Origin: Thalassospira sp. MCCC 1A03138
GTDB taxonomy: Bacteria > Pseudomonadota > Alphaproteobacteria > Rhodospirillales > Thalassospiraceae
Length of the DNA: 64,000 nucleotides
Reading direction: 5' to 3'
Assembly (NCBI RefSeq): GCF_002115785.1
Contig: NZ_JFJY01000006.1
Coordinates: forward strand, 1-64,000
Part shown: positions 1 to 8,921 of the stretch, piece after piece
Layout of the letters: each line of letters begins with the position of its first letter
Numbering within the stretch: position 1 is the stretch's first letter
The notes under the pieces: model-generated
What the model saw: the letters and a program-made list of their open reading frames with translations, nothing else
What the model was told of the DNA's origin: nothing
Databases searched by the model: none
Made by a program: the position numbers and the translations under genes

Positions 1-31
1 GTCGCAGGTTCGAGTCCTGCTGCCGGAGCCA
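1..31 (+). tRNA. 3' end of a tRNA, probably tRNA-Asn (partial)
   Basis: The window opens inside a tRNA. The T-stem pairs bases 4-8 with 16-20 around a TTCGAGT loop. The 3' acceptor strand follows at 21-27, then discriminator G28 and an encoded CCA at 29-31. A G discriminator and the GTCGCAGGTTCGAGTCCTGC segment are typical of alphaproteobacterial tRNA-Asn, but the anticodon lies outside the window, so the isoacceptor is inferred. Confidence 0.7.
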
Positions 32-39
32 ATTAAAAA

Positions 40-70
40 GGGACCGAACAACTTGTTCGGTCCCTTTTTC
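40..70 (+). terminator. Rho-independent terminator of the tRNA
   Basis: GGGACCGAACAA and TTGTTCGGTCCC form a near-perfect 11-12 bp hairpin, followed at once by a T-rich tract. It sits 9 bases after the tRNA CCA end. Confidence 0.85.
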
Positions 71-113
71 TTTTGATATTGCTTTATCCGCCCCAAAACC
101 GGACCTATCGACC

Positions 114-431
114 ATGAAAACAGCCAAAATCGAATTGAAACAAGTGAAACTTGGCACGCTTGCCGGTGCGACTGAGGGCTGGATGATTGTCGGCGAAGAT
201 AATGTCATTCATGGCCTTGTGCACCGGATCGATGGTGATCTGTTTACAATTTCCTCGACGACCGATGAACGTATCCAGGCATTTGGCTGGTGCCCGATGT
301 TTGACAGCCTCGCCCATGTTCAAAATGATCTGGAAATAGCGCTGGCCATGCAAAGTGCCAGCGAAGTTGAGGAATGGATTGAACAGTCCGAGCGTTTCGA
401 TGACGAAAGTCATCATGGGCATCTGCATTAA
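114..431 (+). CDS. Small unknown protein, 105 aa
   Basis: I do not recognise this protein. It is 105 residues, predicted soluble, with no signal peptide or membrane segment. The middle carries a single FGWCPMFDSL stretch with one Cys, and the C-terminus is acidic and then His-rich (DDESHHGHLH), which could bind metal. No strong ribosome binding site precedes the ATG. It stands alone between the tRNA terminator and a CoA-ligase gene 240 bases downstream. The antisense strand also has an open frame, but this strand follows the tRNA and starts with ATG. A real gene is likely, though not certain. Confidence 0.55.
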   Translation: MKTAKIELKQVKLGTLAGATEGWMIVGEDNVIHGLVHRIDGDLFTISSTTDERIQAFGWCPMFDSLAHVQNDLEIALAMQSASEVEEWIEQSERFDDESHHGHLH

Positions 432-672
432 GTAAAGCCGATTAAATAAACTTGCCAATCAGCGGATGTTTGCATGACATATGACGGTTGTGCGAAACCG
501 TTATGCCCACAATGCTTTATTGATCCACAGCAAAACAATATACTCTTTGACGAAATATGATCTCGCATCTGCGAAAGCGGATTTTGACAGGTGGCCGGAA
601 CCAATATGACGGCCACTCAATTGCCACAGGCCGCGTCATCGCGTGCCCCATGGAAAAAGCGGGAATTCGGTC

Positions 673-3363
673 ATGAGCACGATCAATCTGGACCATCTTT
701 TCAAACCAAAATCGGTCGCAGTCATCGGCGCATCCAATCGGTCCCATTCCGTTGGACAGGTGATCATGCGCAATCTGCTGGCAGGCGGTTTTGACGGACC
801 GATCATGCCGGTTAATCCGCACAGCCAGTCAATTGGCGGTGTTCTAGCCTACCCTGATGTTGAAAACCTGCCGGTTGTTCCCGAACTTGCCGTTATTTGC
901 GTTCCTCCCAAAGCCGTTGTGCCAACCATGGAATGCCTTGCCGCCAAAGGCTGCATGGCCGCCATTGTGCTGACCGCGGGTCTTGGTGCCGAACAATATG
1001 ATGATAACCGCAGTGTCAAACAGGCGATGCTTGAAATTGCCGCTAGCCATAAAATGCGGCTGCTGGGTCCAAACTGTCTTGGCCTGATGGTGCCGGGTAT
1101 CGGACTCAATGCCAGTTTCAGTCATCAAAGCATCGGCAGTGGCAAAATCGCATTTGTGTCGCAGTCGGGCGCGCTTTGCACCGCTGTTCTCGACTGGGCG
1201 GCCGCACGCGGCATCGGATTTTCTCACTTTATATCGTTAGGCGAATGTGACGATGTCGATTTCGGCGACGTGATCGATTATCTGGGATCGGATCCGAATA
1301 CGCGTGCGATCATGCTTTATATCGAATCCATTCAGGAACGCCGCGGTTTCATTTCCGCGGCACGCGCCGCATCGCGCAACAAGCCGATCCTTTGCATCAA
1401 GTCTGGCCGCTTTGCCGAGGGTGCCGCTGCAGCTGCATCGCATACTGGTGCACTGGCCGGAGCCGATGACGTGTTTGATGCCGCCATCAAACGTGCTGGC
1501 GTTCTGCGCGTTTATACAGTTTCGGAAATGTTCTCCGCCGCAGAAACCTTGTCGCGTATGCGCCCGTTCCGGGGTGACAAACTTGGCATTATTACCAATG
1601 GGGGCGGTATTGGCGTTTTGGCTGTTGATGCCCTGATTGAACGCCAAGGCCATCTTGCCAAGCTTGAAGACAGCACGATCGAGGCGCTTAACGGTGTCTT
1701 GCCATCGACCTGGTCACATGCAAACCCGATCGACATTATCGGCGATGCCCCGGGCGAACGATATGCAAAGTCGATTGATGCGGTCCTGAAAGATCCCAAT
1801 ATCGACAGCCTTCTGGTCATGCATGCCCCAACCGCAATCACCGATCCGGTGGAAGTTGCCCAAGGCGTGATTGATGCGATCAAGGACAGCCGCAAAAACA
1901 TCCTGACCAACTGGGTTGGCGAGGCAACCGTCGCCAAGGCGCGCAATCTGTTTTATGCCGCCGGGATTCCGACATATCGCACCCCGGAAAATGCCGTTGC
2001 CGCCTTCCAGCATATGGTGAATTACCGCAAATTGCAGGAAGTCCTCATGGAAACGCCGCCATCAGTTCCGCAGGACTTCACGCCGGAAACCGATAAGGCA
2101 CGCCAGATCATCCATACGGCCATTCATTCGGGGCGCGATATGTTGACCGAGCCAGAGGCAAAAGCCGTTCTGGAATGCTATGGCATCAATACGGTCAAAA
2201 CCGTAGCCGCAGAATCGGTTGATGACGCCATCGAAACGGCGGATGCCATCGGTTATCCGATCGCGCTCAAAATTCTCTCGGATGATATCAGCCACAAGTC
2301 CGACGTTGGCGGTGTGGTTCTGAATATCGACAGTGACGAAGAGCTCCGAGCTGCTGGCAACAAGATGCTGCGGACCGTCAAACAGAAATTCCCAAATGCG
2401 CGGGTACGAGGCTTTACCGTTCAGGAAATGATCAAACGTGCCGGTGCACGTGAATTGATCGTTGGCATGACCACCGATCCGATTTTTGGCCCGGTGATCC
2501 TGTTTGGTCATGGCGGGGTCGAAGTTGAAGTGGTCCGTGACCGGGCCATGGCGCTACCACCGCTGAATATGAAGCTGGCGCGCGAGCTTGTGGAAGGAAC
2601 GCGTATCTATAATCTGCTGCGCGGTTATCGCGATGTGCCGCCGGTCAACCTCGAACAGCTTTACGTCACGCTGGTGCGGCTATCACAGTTGGTTGTGCAT
2701 CTTGGCGAGGTGCTTGAACTCGACATGAACCCGCTTCTGATTGATCAGACCGGGGTGATAGCACTGGACGCAAGGATCAAGGTGACACCAAAAGTGGTTA
2801 GCGATGATCAACGTCTGGCAATTCATCCCTATCCGCGTCACCTGAAACAGGAACTGATCCTTGAAGACGGGACAAAATACCTTCTGCGTCCGATCAAGCC
2901 AGAAGACGAGCCGAAGCACTATGAATTCATGTCCAAACTGACACCGGAAGACATTCATTTCCGGTTCTTTGGCTCGGTCCGTGAATTGCCGCATTCGGAA
3001 ATGGCGCGCCAGACACAACTTGATTACGATAGGGATATGGCATTCCTTGCCATCGTGCCAGAGGGGCCAGAAGCAGGTGATATCCATGGCATTGTTCAGG
3101 TCGTAATCGATCCGAACAACGAGCATGCCGAATATGCGATCATGGTTCGCTCAGACATCAAAGGGCGCGGGCTTGGCCGCATATTAATGGAAAAGATGAT
3201 CGAATTCTGCCGCCAGAAAGGGACAGAAACCTTTATCGGACAGGTTCTACCAGATAACCGCCGTATGCTGACACTTTGCGAAAAACTGGGCTTCTCGCGC
3301 AAATATCTTGCCGATGAGGAAGTGTTTGAAGTCACCCTGCCCTTGCAACGCGATGTCGCCTGA
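673..3363 (+). CDS. PatZ/Pka-type acetate-CoA ligase (ADP-forming)-like protein with C-terminal GNAT domain
   Basis: This 896-residue protein has the architecture of bacterial protein acetyltransferase PatZ (YfiQ). A CoA-binding Rossmann domain comes first (residues about 8-130, KSVAVIGAS). A succinyl-CoA-synthetase-like region follows (about 150-450). An ATP-grasp domain has the KILSDDISHKSDVGGV motif, and a GNAT acetyltransferase domain occupies roughly the last 150 residues (GRGLGRILMEKM). His257 in SHTGALAG matches the phosphorylated histidine of active ADP-forming acyl-CoA synthetases; many PatZ proteins lose it, so the ligase half may be active. I chose ATG 673 because GGGA lies upstream; an in-frame GTG at 643 would add 10 residues. 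The likely role is lysine acetylation of central metabolic enzymes, or acyl-CoA formation. Confidence 0.85.
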   Translation: MSTINLDHLFKPKSVAVIGASNRSHSVGQVIMRNLLAGGFDGPIMPVNPHSQSIGGVLAYPDVENLPVVPELAVICVPPKAVVPTMECLAAKGCMAAIVLTAGLGAEQYDDNRSVKQAMLEIAASHKMRLLGPNCLGLMVPGIGLNASFSHQSIGSGKIAFVSQSGALCTAVLDWAAARGIGFSHFISLGECDDVDFGDVIDYLGSDPNTRAIMLYIESIQERRGFISAARAASRNKPILCIKSGRFAEGAAAAASHTGALAGADDVFDAAIKRAGVLRVYTVSEMFSAAETLSRMRPFRGDKLGIITNGGGIGVLAVDALIERQGHLAKLEDSTIEALNGVLPSTWSHANPIDIIGDAPGERYAKSIDAVLKDPNIDSLLVMHAPTAITDPVEVAQGVIDAIKDSRKNILTNWVGEATVAKARNLFYAAGIPTYRTPENAVAAFQHMVNYRKLQEVLMETPPSVPQDFTPETDKARQIIHTAIHSGRDMLTEPEAKAVLECYGINTVKTVAAESVDDAIETADAIGYPIALKILSDDISHKSDVGGVVLNIDSDEELRAAGNKMLRTVKQKFPNARVRGFTVQEMIKRAGARELIVGMTTDPIFGPVILFGHGGVEVEVVRDRAMALPPLNMKLARELVEGTRIYNLLRGYRDVPPVNLEQLYVTLVRLSQLVVHLGEVLELDMNPLLIDQTGVIALDARIKVTPKVVSDDQRLAIHPYPRHLKQELILEDGTKYLLRPIKPEDEPKHYEFMSKLTPEDIHFRFFGSVRELPHSEMARQTQLDYDRDMAFLAIVPEGPEAGDIHGIVQVVIDPNNEHAEYAIMVRSDIKGRGLGRILMEKMIEFCRQKGTETFIGQVLPDNRRMLTLCEKLGFSRKYLADEEVFEVTLPLQRDVA

Positions 3364-3383
3364 TATCGGGTTGATAAATCAGG

Positions 3384-3424
3384 AAAAAAGCCCGGTCGCA
3401 TTGAATTGGCCGGGTTTTCATTTT
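3384..3424. terminator. Bidirectional terminator
   Basis: AAAGCCCGGTC pairs imperfectly with GGCCGGGTTTT, flanked by A-rich and T-rich tracts. It lies between the convergent CoA-ligase gene and the MerR gene and could serve both. Confidence 0.7.
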
Positions 3425-3446
3425 GCCATCAGACGACATCCAAAAA

Positions 3447-3884
3447 TTACGCGGTTTCAGGCGCCAGTTTGGCTTTGATGTGTGCCAATGCCTTTTCTGG
3501 GTCGATCCCCTTTTCGCGCAAGGCGTCGGCAGCTTCGCTTTCGATTTTGCGAAGTTCGCCCAAGGTTGTCTGAACGTCTTCAAGCTGCTGTTCCAGTTCG
3601 GAAATGCGACGACGTCCGACCAGCATCAGATGCGCCAGTTGATCTGCCCCCGACCGTTCAGCGTCATAAAGATCAATATATTCCTTGATGTCTTCAAGCG
3701 AAAAACCAAGACGTTTGCCACGCAGCACCAGCATAAGGCGCGCGCGATCACGATAGTTATATACACGTGTCGCACCGGCCCGTTGGGGTGATAGCAGGCT
3801 TTTGGTTTCATAAAATCGGATAGCGCGCGGCGTGATGTCGAACTCTTCGGCAAGCTCGGTAATGCTGTACAGCTTATCGTTCAT
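3447..3884 (-). CDS. MerR-family transcriptional regulator, LiuR-like
   Basis: This is a 145-residue MerR regulator. The N-terminal winged helix (YSITELAEEFDITPRAIRFYETKSLL) is followed by the second wing, RVYNYRDRARLMLVLRGKRLGFSLEDIKEYIDLY. A dimerising coiled coil occupies about 85-125. The effector region lacks the Cys clusters of metal-sensing MerR proteins, which fits the LiuR/AtuR branch controlling branched-chain amino acid or acyl-CoA degradation. I chose the start at MNDKLYSI because homologous domains begin there; the frame stays open 12 codons upstream. It stands alone on the minus strand, and its target genes are not in the window. Confidence 0.8.
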   Translation of the reverse strand: MNDKLYSITELAEEFDITPRAIRFYETKSLLSPQRAGATRVYNYRDRARLMLVLRGKRLGFSLEDIKEYIDLYDAERSGADQLAHLMLVGRRRISELEQQLEDVQTTLGELRKIESEAADALREKGIDPEKALAHIKAKLAPETA

Positions 3885-3949
3885 GGTTTTTCTTATTGAA
3901 TGAATGCAATGGTGCAACATCGCAACATTGGGACTTACAAGTCAATATA

Positions 3950-3963
3950 TTTACGCTTACGTC
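3950..3963. promoter_or_regulatory. Possible MerR (LiuR-like) operator
   Basis: The sequence TTTACGCTTACGTC lies about 66 bases upstream of the merR start. It resembles the repeated TTTACGT/ACGTAAA pattern reported for LiuR-type MerR sites. One degenerate copy is weak evidence. Confidence 0.3.
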
Positions 3964-4011
3964 ACTTCGCTGCAAGCCATTCCCAAGATTACGACAACGT
4001 CGCCAATCCCC

Positions 4012-5514
4012 CTAGCCCCCTGCATTCGAGTTACTTTCGTTCGTCTTGGTACGAATAAATGCCAAATCAACCGGCACATAGTCCGGACCGCTAAAAAGCT
4101 TTTTGCCGGTCAAGGCCCCCGGCCAGCTTTGGGGATCGGATTTCCAGACGGTGCCATCGGGCATTGGGACTTCAAGCGGATCACAGAAACCCTCGGCATA
4201 TTCGGACACCAATTCCAGGTCACCACAAATACCCGCCTTGAATATCGGCCCAGCTGCCGGCCGTGGATTGCTCAGCACACCGGGCCAGGCATCAAATATT
4301 GCGGGATAAGTCGCGTGATTGCACACATCACCGGAAAACCGCACACCGCGATCTTCATCCCTGCCAAGATCAAGTTCGCCAGTAGGACCAAACAATGTCT
4401 GATCAAGCGGCATCAGGTTGATGGGCAAAGTCGCCGGATTGGCATACCCAATGGCATTACGCCGGTTTTGCCAGATCCTGGTTGCGCCCTTTTTGACGTA
4501 TTTCTGACGCAGGAAGAAGCTGTTGTGAAAGCATTCAAAAGGCATGCTTGGCTGCGCATGACTTGACTTGCCGAATTTGAAAACGGCACCACCGTTGTTT
4601 TCATCACCCTCCGGCCCCGGGCGGCTATCAAACCAGCCGCGATTGCCGAAATAATACCAGTACCCGCCAGCCAGATTATCCTGCGAGAAAAGCTTATGAC
4701 AGTTATAGAACTGGTTATAGGCCACCCACCAGCCCACGGCAGTTGCTTCGGGTTCAATCGGATTGTCGCGCACGAAACTGAATCGGTTATCAATGATGCG
4801 GACGTTGCGGTTAAAACTGCCGATCGGCTTTTGCAGATTGGTCGCCGATACATCCATTCGAACGGCGTTATAGCAGTGGCGCACATCGTTTCCACGGATT
4901 ACGATATCGCCCGCAATGTCATCCGCCCCAAAAAATGCACCGTTCAGGTATCGATATGGTGCTTCCTTGCCCGGTGTAATTTCGCCGTCATGGATCATCG
5001 CCCAGTCAAGGTACCGCCAGATCACATCATCCTGAATCCAGTCGCAATTTTCGATGATGATGCGTGATGTGTGCTCGCCTGTCGCATAAAAGGCATATGT
5101 TCCACCACGGATTTGCATGTTTTTGAATATCAGCTCACTGCTGTCGCGGATATAGACAGCACTCGGCCATGCGCGTTCGATACGGATATTATCAAGACGA
5201 ATATGGCACTTTCCGACAATGCGAAATGCCGCATATTTGGCACATCCGGGATCGGTTGCCGAAACTTCGGGATCAGGCGGACGGCGACCGTCAAGAATGG
5301 CACCATATTCACCGCGAATAATGATCGGCTGATCTTCAAGGCCGCTGATTGGGATATCGACCGGCTCAGGCAGAAAGTAATTCCCCGGCATCAAACGGAT
5401 CAGATCCCCGGGGGCACAATTGGCAACCGCATTATGAAGCGTTGCGGTTTCCCGCCAAGCAGAATCGACCCAATGACGCCCGCCATCCGGCGTGACATAA
5501 ACCATCCTGAGCAT
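4012..5514 (-). CDS. Right-handed beta-helix (pectate-lyase-like) protein, 500 aa
   Basis: The sequence opens MLRMVYVTPDGGRHW and soon shows the PADR1-like entry of beta-helix proteins: LHNAVANCAPGDLIRLMPGNY, then PIIIRGEYGAILDG. Repeated short beta-strand turns follow (HIRLDNIRIERAWPSAVYIRD, RIIIENCDWIQ, DIVIRGNDVRHCYNAV), as in polysaccharide lyases and other parallel beta-helices. No signal peptide is visible, so it is either cytosolic or exported by an unusual route. AAGGGG sits 9 bases before the chosen ATG. No carbohydrate genes adjoin it and the substrate is unknown. Confidence 0.7.
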   Translation of the reverse strand: MLRMVYVTPDGGRHWVDSAWRETATLHNAVANCAPGDLIRLMPGNYFLPEPVDIPISGLEDQPIIIRGEYGAILDGRRPPDPEVSATDPGCAKYAAFRIVGKCHIRLDNIRIERAWPSAVYIRDSSELIFKNMQIRGGTYAFYATGEHTSRIIIENCDWIQDDVIWRYLDWAMIHDGEITPGKEAPYRYLNGAFFGADDIAGDIVIRGNDVRHCYNAVRMDVSATNLQKPIGSFNRNVRIIDNRFSFVRDNPIEPEATAVGWWVAYNQFYNCHKLFSQDNLAGGYWYYFGNRGWFDSRPGPEGDENNGGAVFKFGKSSHAQPSMPFECFHNSFFLRQKYVKKGATRIWQNRRNAIGYANPATLPINLMPLDQTLFGPTGELDLGRDEDRGVRFSGDVCNHATYPAIFDAWPGVLSNPRPAAGPIFKAGICGDLELVSEYAEGFCDPLEVPMPDGTVWKSDPQSWPGALTGKKLFSGPDYVPVDLAFIRTKTNESNSNAGG

Positions 5515-5622
5515 TTCATGTTCCCCTTGTTACCCCGATGCCCGATTAGATTTTATTGCTGGGCTTGTGTTTTATCAGACGTCACGCCATATCTGTCGCT
5601 GTTTCACTGCTGCCGGACCAAT

Positions 5623-6066
5623 ATGAACCAACCACCAAGCCAAGCCGCAAAGGCAATAGATCATCGTGATCGTAGTCAATCCCTACCGGGTTTGTTGCGC
5701 CATGCTGCATTTTGCCTGATTGCTTGCGCGCTTATCCTGTTTGGTGGCGGCACATCCGTTACTGACACGCCAATTTCCGACGGGTCGACTTTCCCCTATC
5801 CATTTAATACCGTCAATCATGATAGCGGCCCGTCGCAGGCGGTCCTTCCGGTGGCACCGGTTCGTGCGACTGCCGGTCCCCGCCAAACCCCGGACGATTT
5901 ACCAGGCCATAAGCCAACCTTCCCCGATGATGTCGTTATTGTACCGTCGGTCACACAGCATACAGCTGCCCAACGGGCAAAATCCATCTTTGTGGCACGT
6001 GCGGTCGCCACTCATGGCGCTGAAATTCTTCCATTTTCCCCGCGCGCTCCGCCCTTTCGGGTCTGA
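5623..6066 (+). CDS. Small single-span membrane protein upstream of SecDF, unknown
   Basis: This 147-residue protein begins MNQPPSQAAKAIDHRD. It has one hydrophobic helix (about residues 26-46, LLRHAAFCLIACALILFGGG) followed by a Pro-rich, probably periplasmic tail with no recognised domain. The frame is open far upstream over the antisense of the beta-helix gene, but ATG 5623 gives a plausible membrane protein. It ends 115 bases before the SecDF start. Position and topology suggest a partner of that SecDF, which is inference only. The family was not recognised. Confidence 0.5.
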   Translation: MNQPPSQAAKAIDHRDRSQSLPGLLRHAAFCLIACALILFGGGTSVTDTPISDGSTFPYPFNTVNHDSGPSQAVLPVAPVRATAGPRQTPDDLPGHKPTFPDDVVIVPSVTQHTAAQRAKSIFVARAVATHGAEILPFSPRAPPFRV

Positions 6067-6181
6067 TTTCTCCTACTCATAATCGCGGCACGATATGCGC
6101 CGTGTTTCCAGAAATATCAGATGACAGCATAACCGGGTATCAGGTTGGCCCGGTCTGACTGCTGTGCGGAGTTTATTTTTC

Positions 6182-8755
6182 ATGCGTACATCAAGATGGC
6201 GCGTGGTTGTCTATAGCCTTGTCCTTCTGACAGGTTTTCTGACAGCCCTGCCAAACCTTTTCACCCCGGCTCAGCTTGCAGACTGGCCCTCATTTTTACC
6301 AACACGCCAGATTGCCCTTGGCCTTGATCTGCGCGGTGGATCGCACCTTGTGCTTGAAATCGATACTGCGGCAATGATCGCCGAACGCCTTGAAATAACA
6401 CGCGATGATGTCACAAACGCCCTTCGCAAAGCCAATGTCGACACCAACAGCATTCAGATCAGTAATGGTCAGGTGATTGTAACCCTGCCTGACGCCAAGG
6501 ATCACGACGCTGCCCTTGAAACCTTAAAAGACCTTACCAATGCGCAGGTTGATACACCGCGACACGGATCGACAGCGGAATTTGTCATTACCGCGCCATC
6601 CGATAACAGCATCCATATCGCACTTAGCGAACAGGGCATTCGCAACCGGGTCGACGCCAGCGCCCAGCAAAGCCTTGAGATCATTCGAAGCCGTATCGAC
6701 CAGATCGGCGTATCGGAACCAACGATCCAGCGGATTGGCAGTGATCGTGTTATGGTTCAGTTGCCCGGCATTCCGGACCCGTCACAGGTCCGAAAACTTC
6801 TGGGCAGCACTGCAAAGCTTGGCTTCTATATGCTCGCAGATCGCAGCGGGACCGATAAACGCGATAGCAGTGTACGAACACTGCAGGACAAGGAGGGTCA
6901 AAGCTATCGCTTGCATCGTACTCCAGCCCTTTCGGGCGACCATCTGACAGATGCCCATGCCGGATTTGATCCGCAAAGCCATCAACCAGTTGTCAATTTC
7001 CGGTTTGATACGGCCGGTGCGGCAAAGTTCGCCGATATCACACGTGCCAATGTTGGAAAACCCTTTGCCATTGTTCTGGACAACGAAGTCCTTAGCGCAC
7101 CAGTCATCCGGGAAGCGATAACCGGTGGTTCAGGTCAGATCAGCGGCAGCTTTACGGTTGGTGAAACGGTAACACTTTCTGCACTTCTTCGTGCCGGGTC
7201 CCTGCCCGCACCAATGACCGTGATCGAAGAACGGACCGTCGGCCCCGACCTTGGTGCAGATGCCATCGAAATGGGCCTTTATACCGGCTTGATCGGTTTG
7301 GCTCTGGTAACCGGACTGATGTTTTTGCTTTATGGCCGCTGGGGGCTTATCGCCAATCTGGCATTGGGGCTTAACGTCATACTGACATTTGGTGCGCTTG
7401 GTCTTATGGGGGCAACGTTGACCCTGCCCGGTATTGCAGGGATTGTTTTGGGGATCGGGCTTGCAGTTGATGCCAACGTTCTGATCAACGAACGTATCAG
7501 GGAAGAAACCAAAAGGGGCCTTTCGGCCTTCATGGCGCTCGATTCCGGGTTCAAGCGTGCTTATGCCACGATTGTTGATTCCAACATAACAACCCTCATC
7601 GCAACCGCCCTTTTGTTTGAGTTCGGGTCCGGCCCGGTGCGTGGTTTTGCCATCACCATGGGTCTTGGCATCGTGATTTCGATGTTTACCGCGGTTGCCG
7701 TGGTTCGGGTCATCATGACCGAAATCGTCTGGCGCACCCGTATGAAAAAGCTCGTCATTGAACCGCTTTGGCGTTTCATGCCCGAAAAAACCAGCATTTC
7801 TTTCATGCGGGCACGTTTTCTCGGCATCGGAATGTCGCTTTTGCTGTCTGCTATTTCAATCGGATTGTTCTTCAAACCCGGTCTTGATTACGGGGTTGAT
7901 TTCAAGGGCGGCATTCAGGTTGAAGTTGTCAGTGGCAGTGCGAATGACGGTAACAGCCCGCTTGACCTTGGAGCCTTTCGGCAGGAACTTTCGACATTGG
8001 GGCTTGGCGATGTCAGCCTTCAGGATATCGGCAAGGATGGCCATATCCTGATCCGGGTTGAACGTCAGCCGGGCGGCGAACAGGCACAGACAGCAGCCGT
8101 CGAGACAGTTAAGAAAGCCGTGCAATCAATTGATCCGGCAGCAGATTTTGAACGCACAGAAGTCGTTGGTCCCAAAGTCAGCGGTGAATTGGCCCAATCT
8201 GGTGTCAGCGCTGTTATCTTCGCAAGCCTCGCGATGCTGGGCTATATCTGGTGGCGGTTTGAATGGCCATTTGCCGTTGGCGCGATTGTGACATTGATCC
8301 TTGATGTGACCAAGACCATCGGCTTTTTCGCGATTATGGGGCTCGACTTCAACCTGACGGCCATTGCAGCCCTGCTCACCCTGATCGGCTATTCGATCAA
8401 TGATAAGGTGGTGGTTTATGACCGGATGCGCGAAAACCTGAGGCTTTATCGAAAAATGCCGATGCGCGAAATCATCGACATGTCGATCAACCAGTCGCTT
8501 GCCCGGTGCCTTTTCACATCTCTGACAACCCTTTTTGCGATGGTGCCAATGGCGATCTGGGGCGGGTCTGCCGTTGAAAGTTTTGCCGTTCCGATGGTGT
8601 TCGGCGTTGTGATTGCCACGACATCGTCGATCTATATCGCGGCACCAATCCTGCTGTTCCTCGACACATGGCGACAAAAACAACGCCAGAAGCATGCGCG
8701 ACTGGCATCAGAAACCGACATTGATGACAATCCCCTGATAAAGGCATCCAGTTAA
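6182..8755 (+). CDS. secDF: Fused SecDF protein-export subunit
   Basis: A single 857-residue chain contains SecD followed by SecF, the proton-driven membrane proteins that pull preproteins out of the SecYEG channel on the periplasmic side. The SecD half shows LGLDLRGGSHLVLEID near its first helix, the P1 periplasmic domain, and the TM4 motif GIGLAVDANVLINERIREE with the key Asp. The SecF half shows GLDYGVDFKGG and LIGYSINDKVVVYDRMREN with the conserved Asp/Arg pair, so the proton path looks intact. ATG 6182 has CGGAG 10 bases upstream; a GTG at 6164 is possible. Alphaproteobacteria usually carry separate secD and secF beside yajC. This fused copy next to a Ni/Co importer is therefore probably a second one. 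Confidence 0.9.
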   Translation: MRTSRWRVVVYSLVLLTGFLTALPNLFTPAQLADWPSFLPTRQIALGLDLRGGSHLVLEIDTAAMIAERLEITRDDVTNALRKANVDTNSIQISNGQVIVTLPDAKDHDAALETLKDLTNAQVDTPRHGSTAEFVITAPSDNSIHIALSEQGIRNRVDASAQQSLEIIRSRIDQIGVSEPTIQRIGSDRVMVQLPGIPDPSQVRKLLGSTAKLGFYMLADRSGTDKRDSSVRTLQDKEGQSYRLHRTPALSGDHLTDAHAGFDPQSHQPVVNFRFDTAGAAKFADITRANVGKPFAIVLDNEVLSAPVIREAITGGSGQISGSFTVGETVTLSALLRAGSLPAPMTVIEERTVGPDLGADAIEMGLYTGLIGLALVTGLMFLLYGRWGLIANLALGLNVILTFGALGLMGATLTLPGIAGIVLGIGLAVDANVLINERIREETKRGLSAFMALDSGFKRAYATIVDSNITTLIATALLFEFGSGPVRGFAITMGLGIVISMFTAVAVVRVIMTEIVWRTRMKKLVIEPLWRFMPEKTSISFMRARFLGIGMSLLLSAISIGLFFKPGLDYGVDFKGGIQVEVVSGSANDGNSPLDLGAFRQELSTLGLGDVSLQDIGKDGHILIRVERQPGGEQAQTAAVETVKKAVQSIDPAADFERTEVVGPKVSGELAQSGVSAVIFASLAMLGYIWWRFEWPFAVGAIVTLILDVTKTIGFFAIMGLDFNLTAIAALLTLIGYSINDKVVVYDRMRENLRLYRKMPMREIIDMSINQSLARCLFTSLTTLFAMVPMAIWGGSAVESFAVPMVFGVVIATTSSIYIAAPILLFLDTWRQKQRQKHARLASETDIDDNPLIKASS

Positions 8756-8771
8756 CAAGACCATATGACCA

Positions 8772-8804
8772 TATCGAAACCGGCTTTCATCGCCGGTTTC
8801 GATA
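8772..8804 (+). terminator. 13-bp perfect hairpin after secDF
   Basis: TATCGAAACCGGC and GCCGGTTTCGATA pair perfectly around a 7-base loop, 17 bases after the secDF stop. No T-tract follows, so it may be a processing or stability hairpin, or a weak terminator. Confidence 0.55.
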
Positions 8805-8816
8805 AACCCCAGATAA

Positions 8817-8844
8817 TCATACGTTTTAAAATATTTTATGAAAC
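8817..8844. promoter_or_regulatory. Candidate nickel/cobalt regulator site 1
   Basis: TCATAC, 14 bases, then TATGAAAC. The same element with the same spacing recurs at 9732-9759 before cbiM. The inner TCATA/TATGA halves form an inverted repeat. It lies about 80 bases before the DUF4198 gene, next to a TTGACC that could be a -35 box. A second dyad, TGAAAC-N5-GTTTCA, overlaps its right end (8839-8855). Confidence 0.55.
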
Positions 8845-8921
8845 ATCTTGTTTCAATGGATTGACCCGGAAAATCGGTCAGCATAGGGTACGGCATCATT
8901 CCAGTTTCACAGGACAGAAAG

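Noticed and set aside
3904-4566. 220-residue open frame antisense to the beta-helix gene
   Set aside because: Low-complexity basic translation with no family look; the sense strand shows clear beta-helix repeats and a ribosome site.
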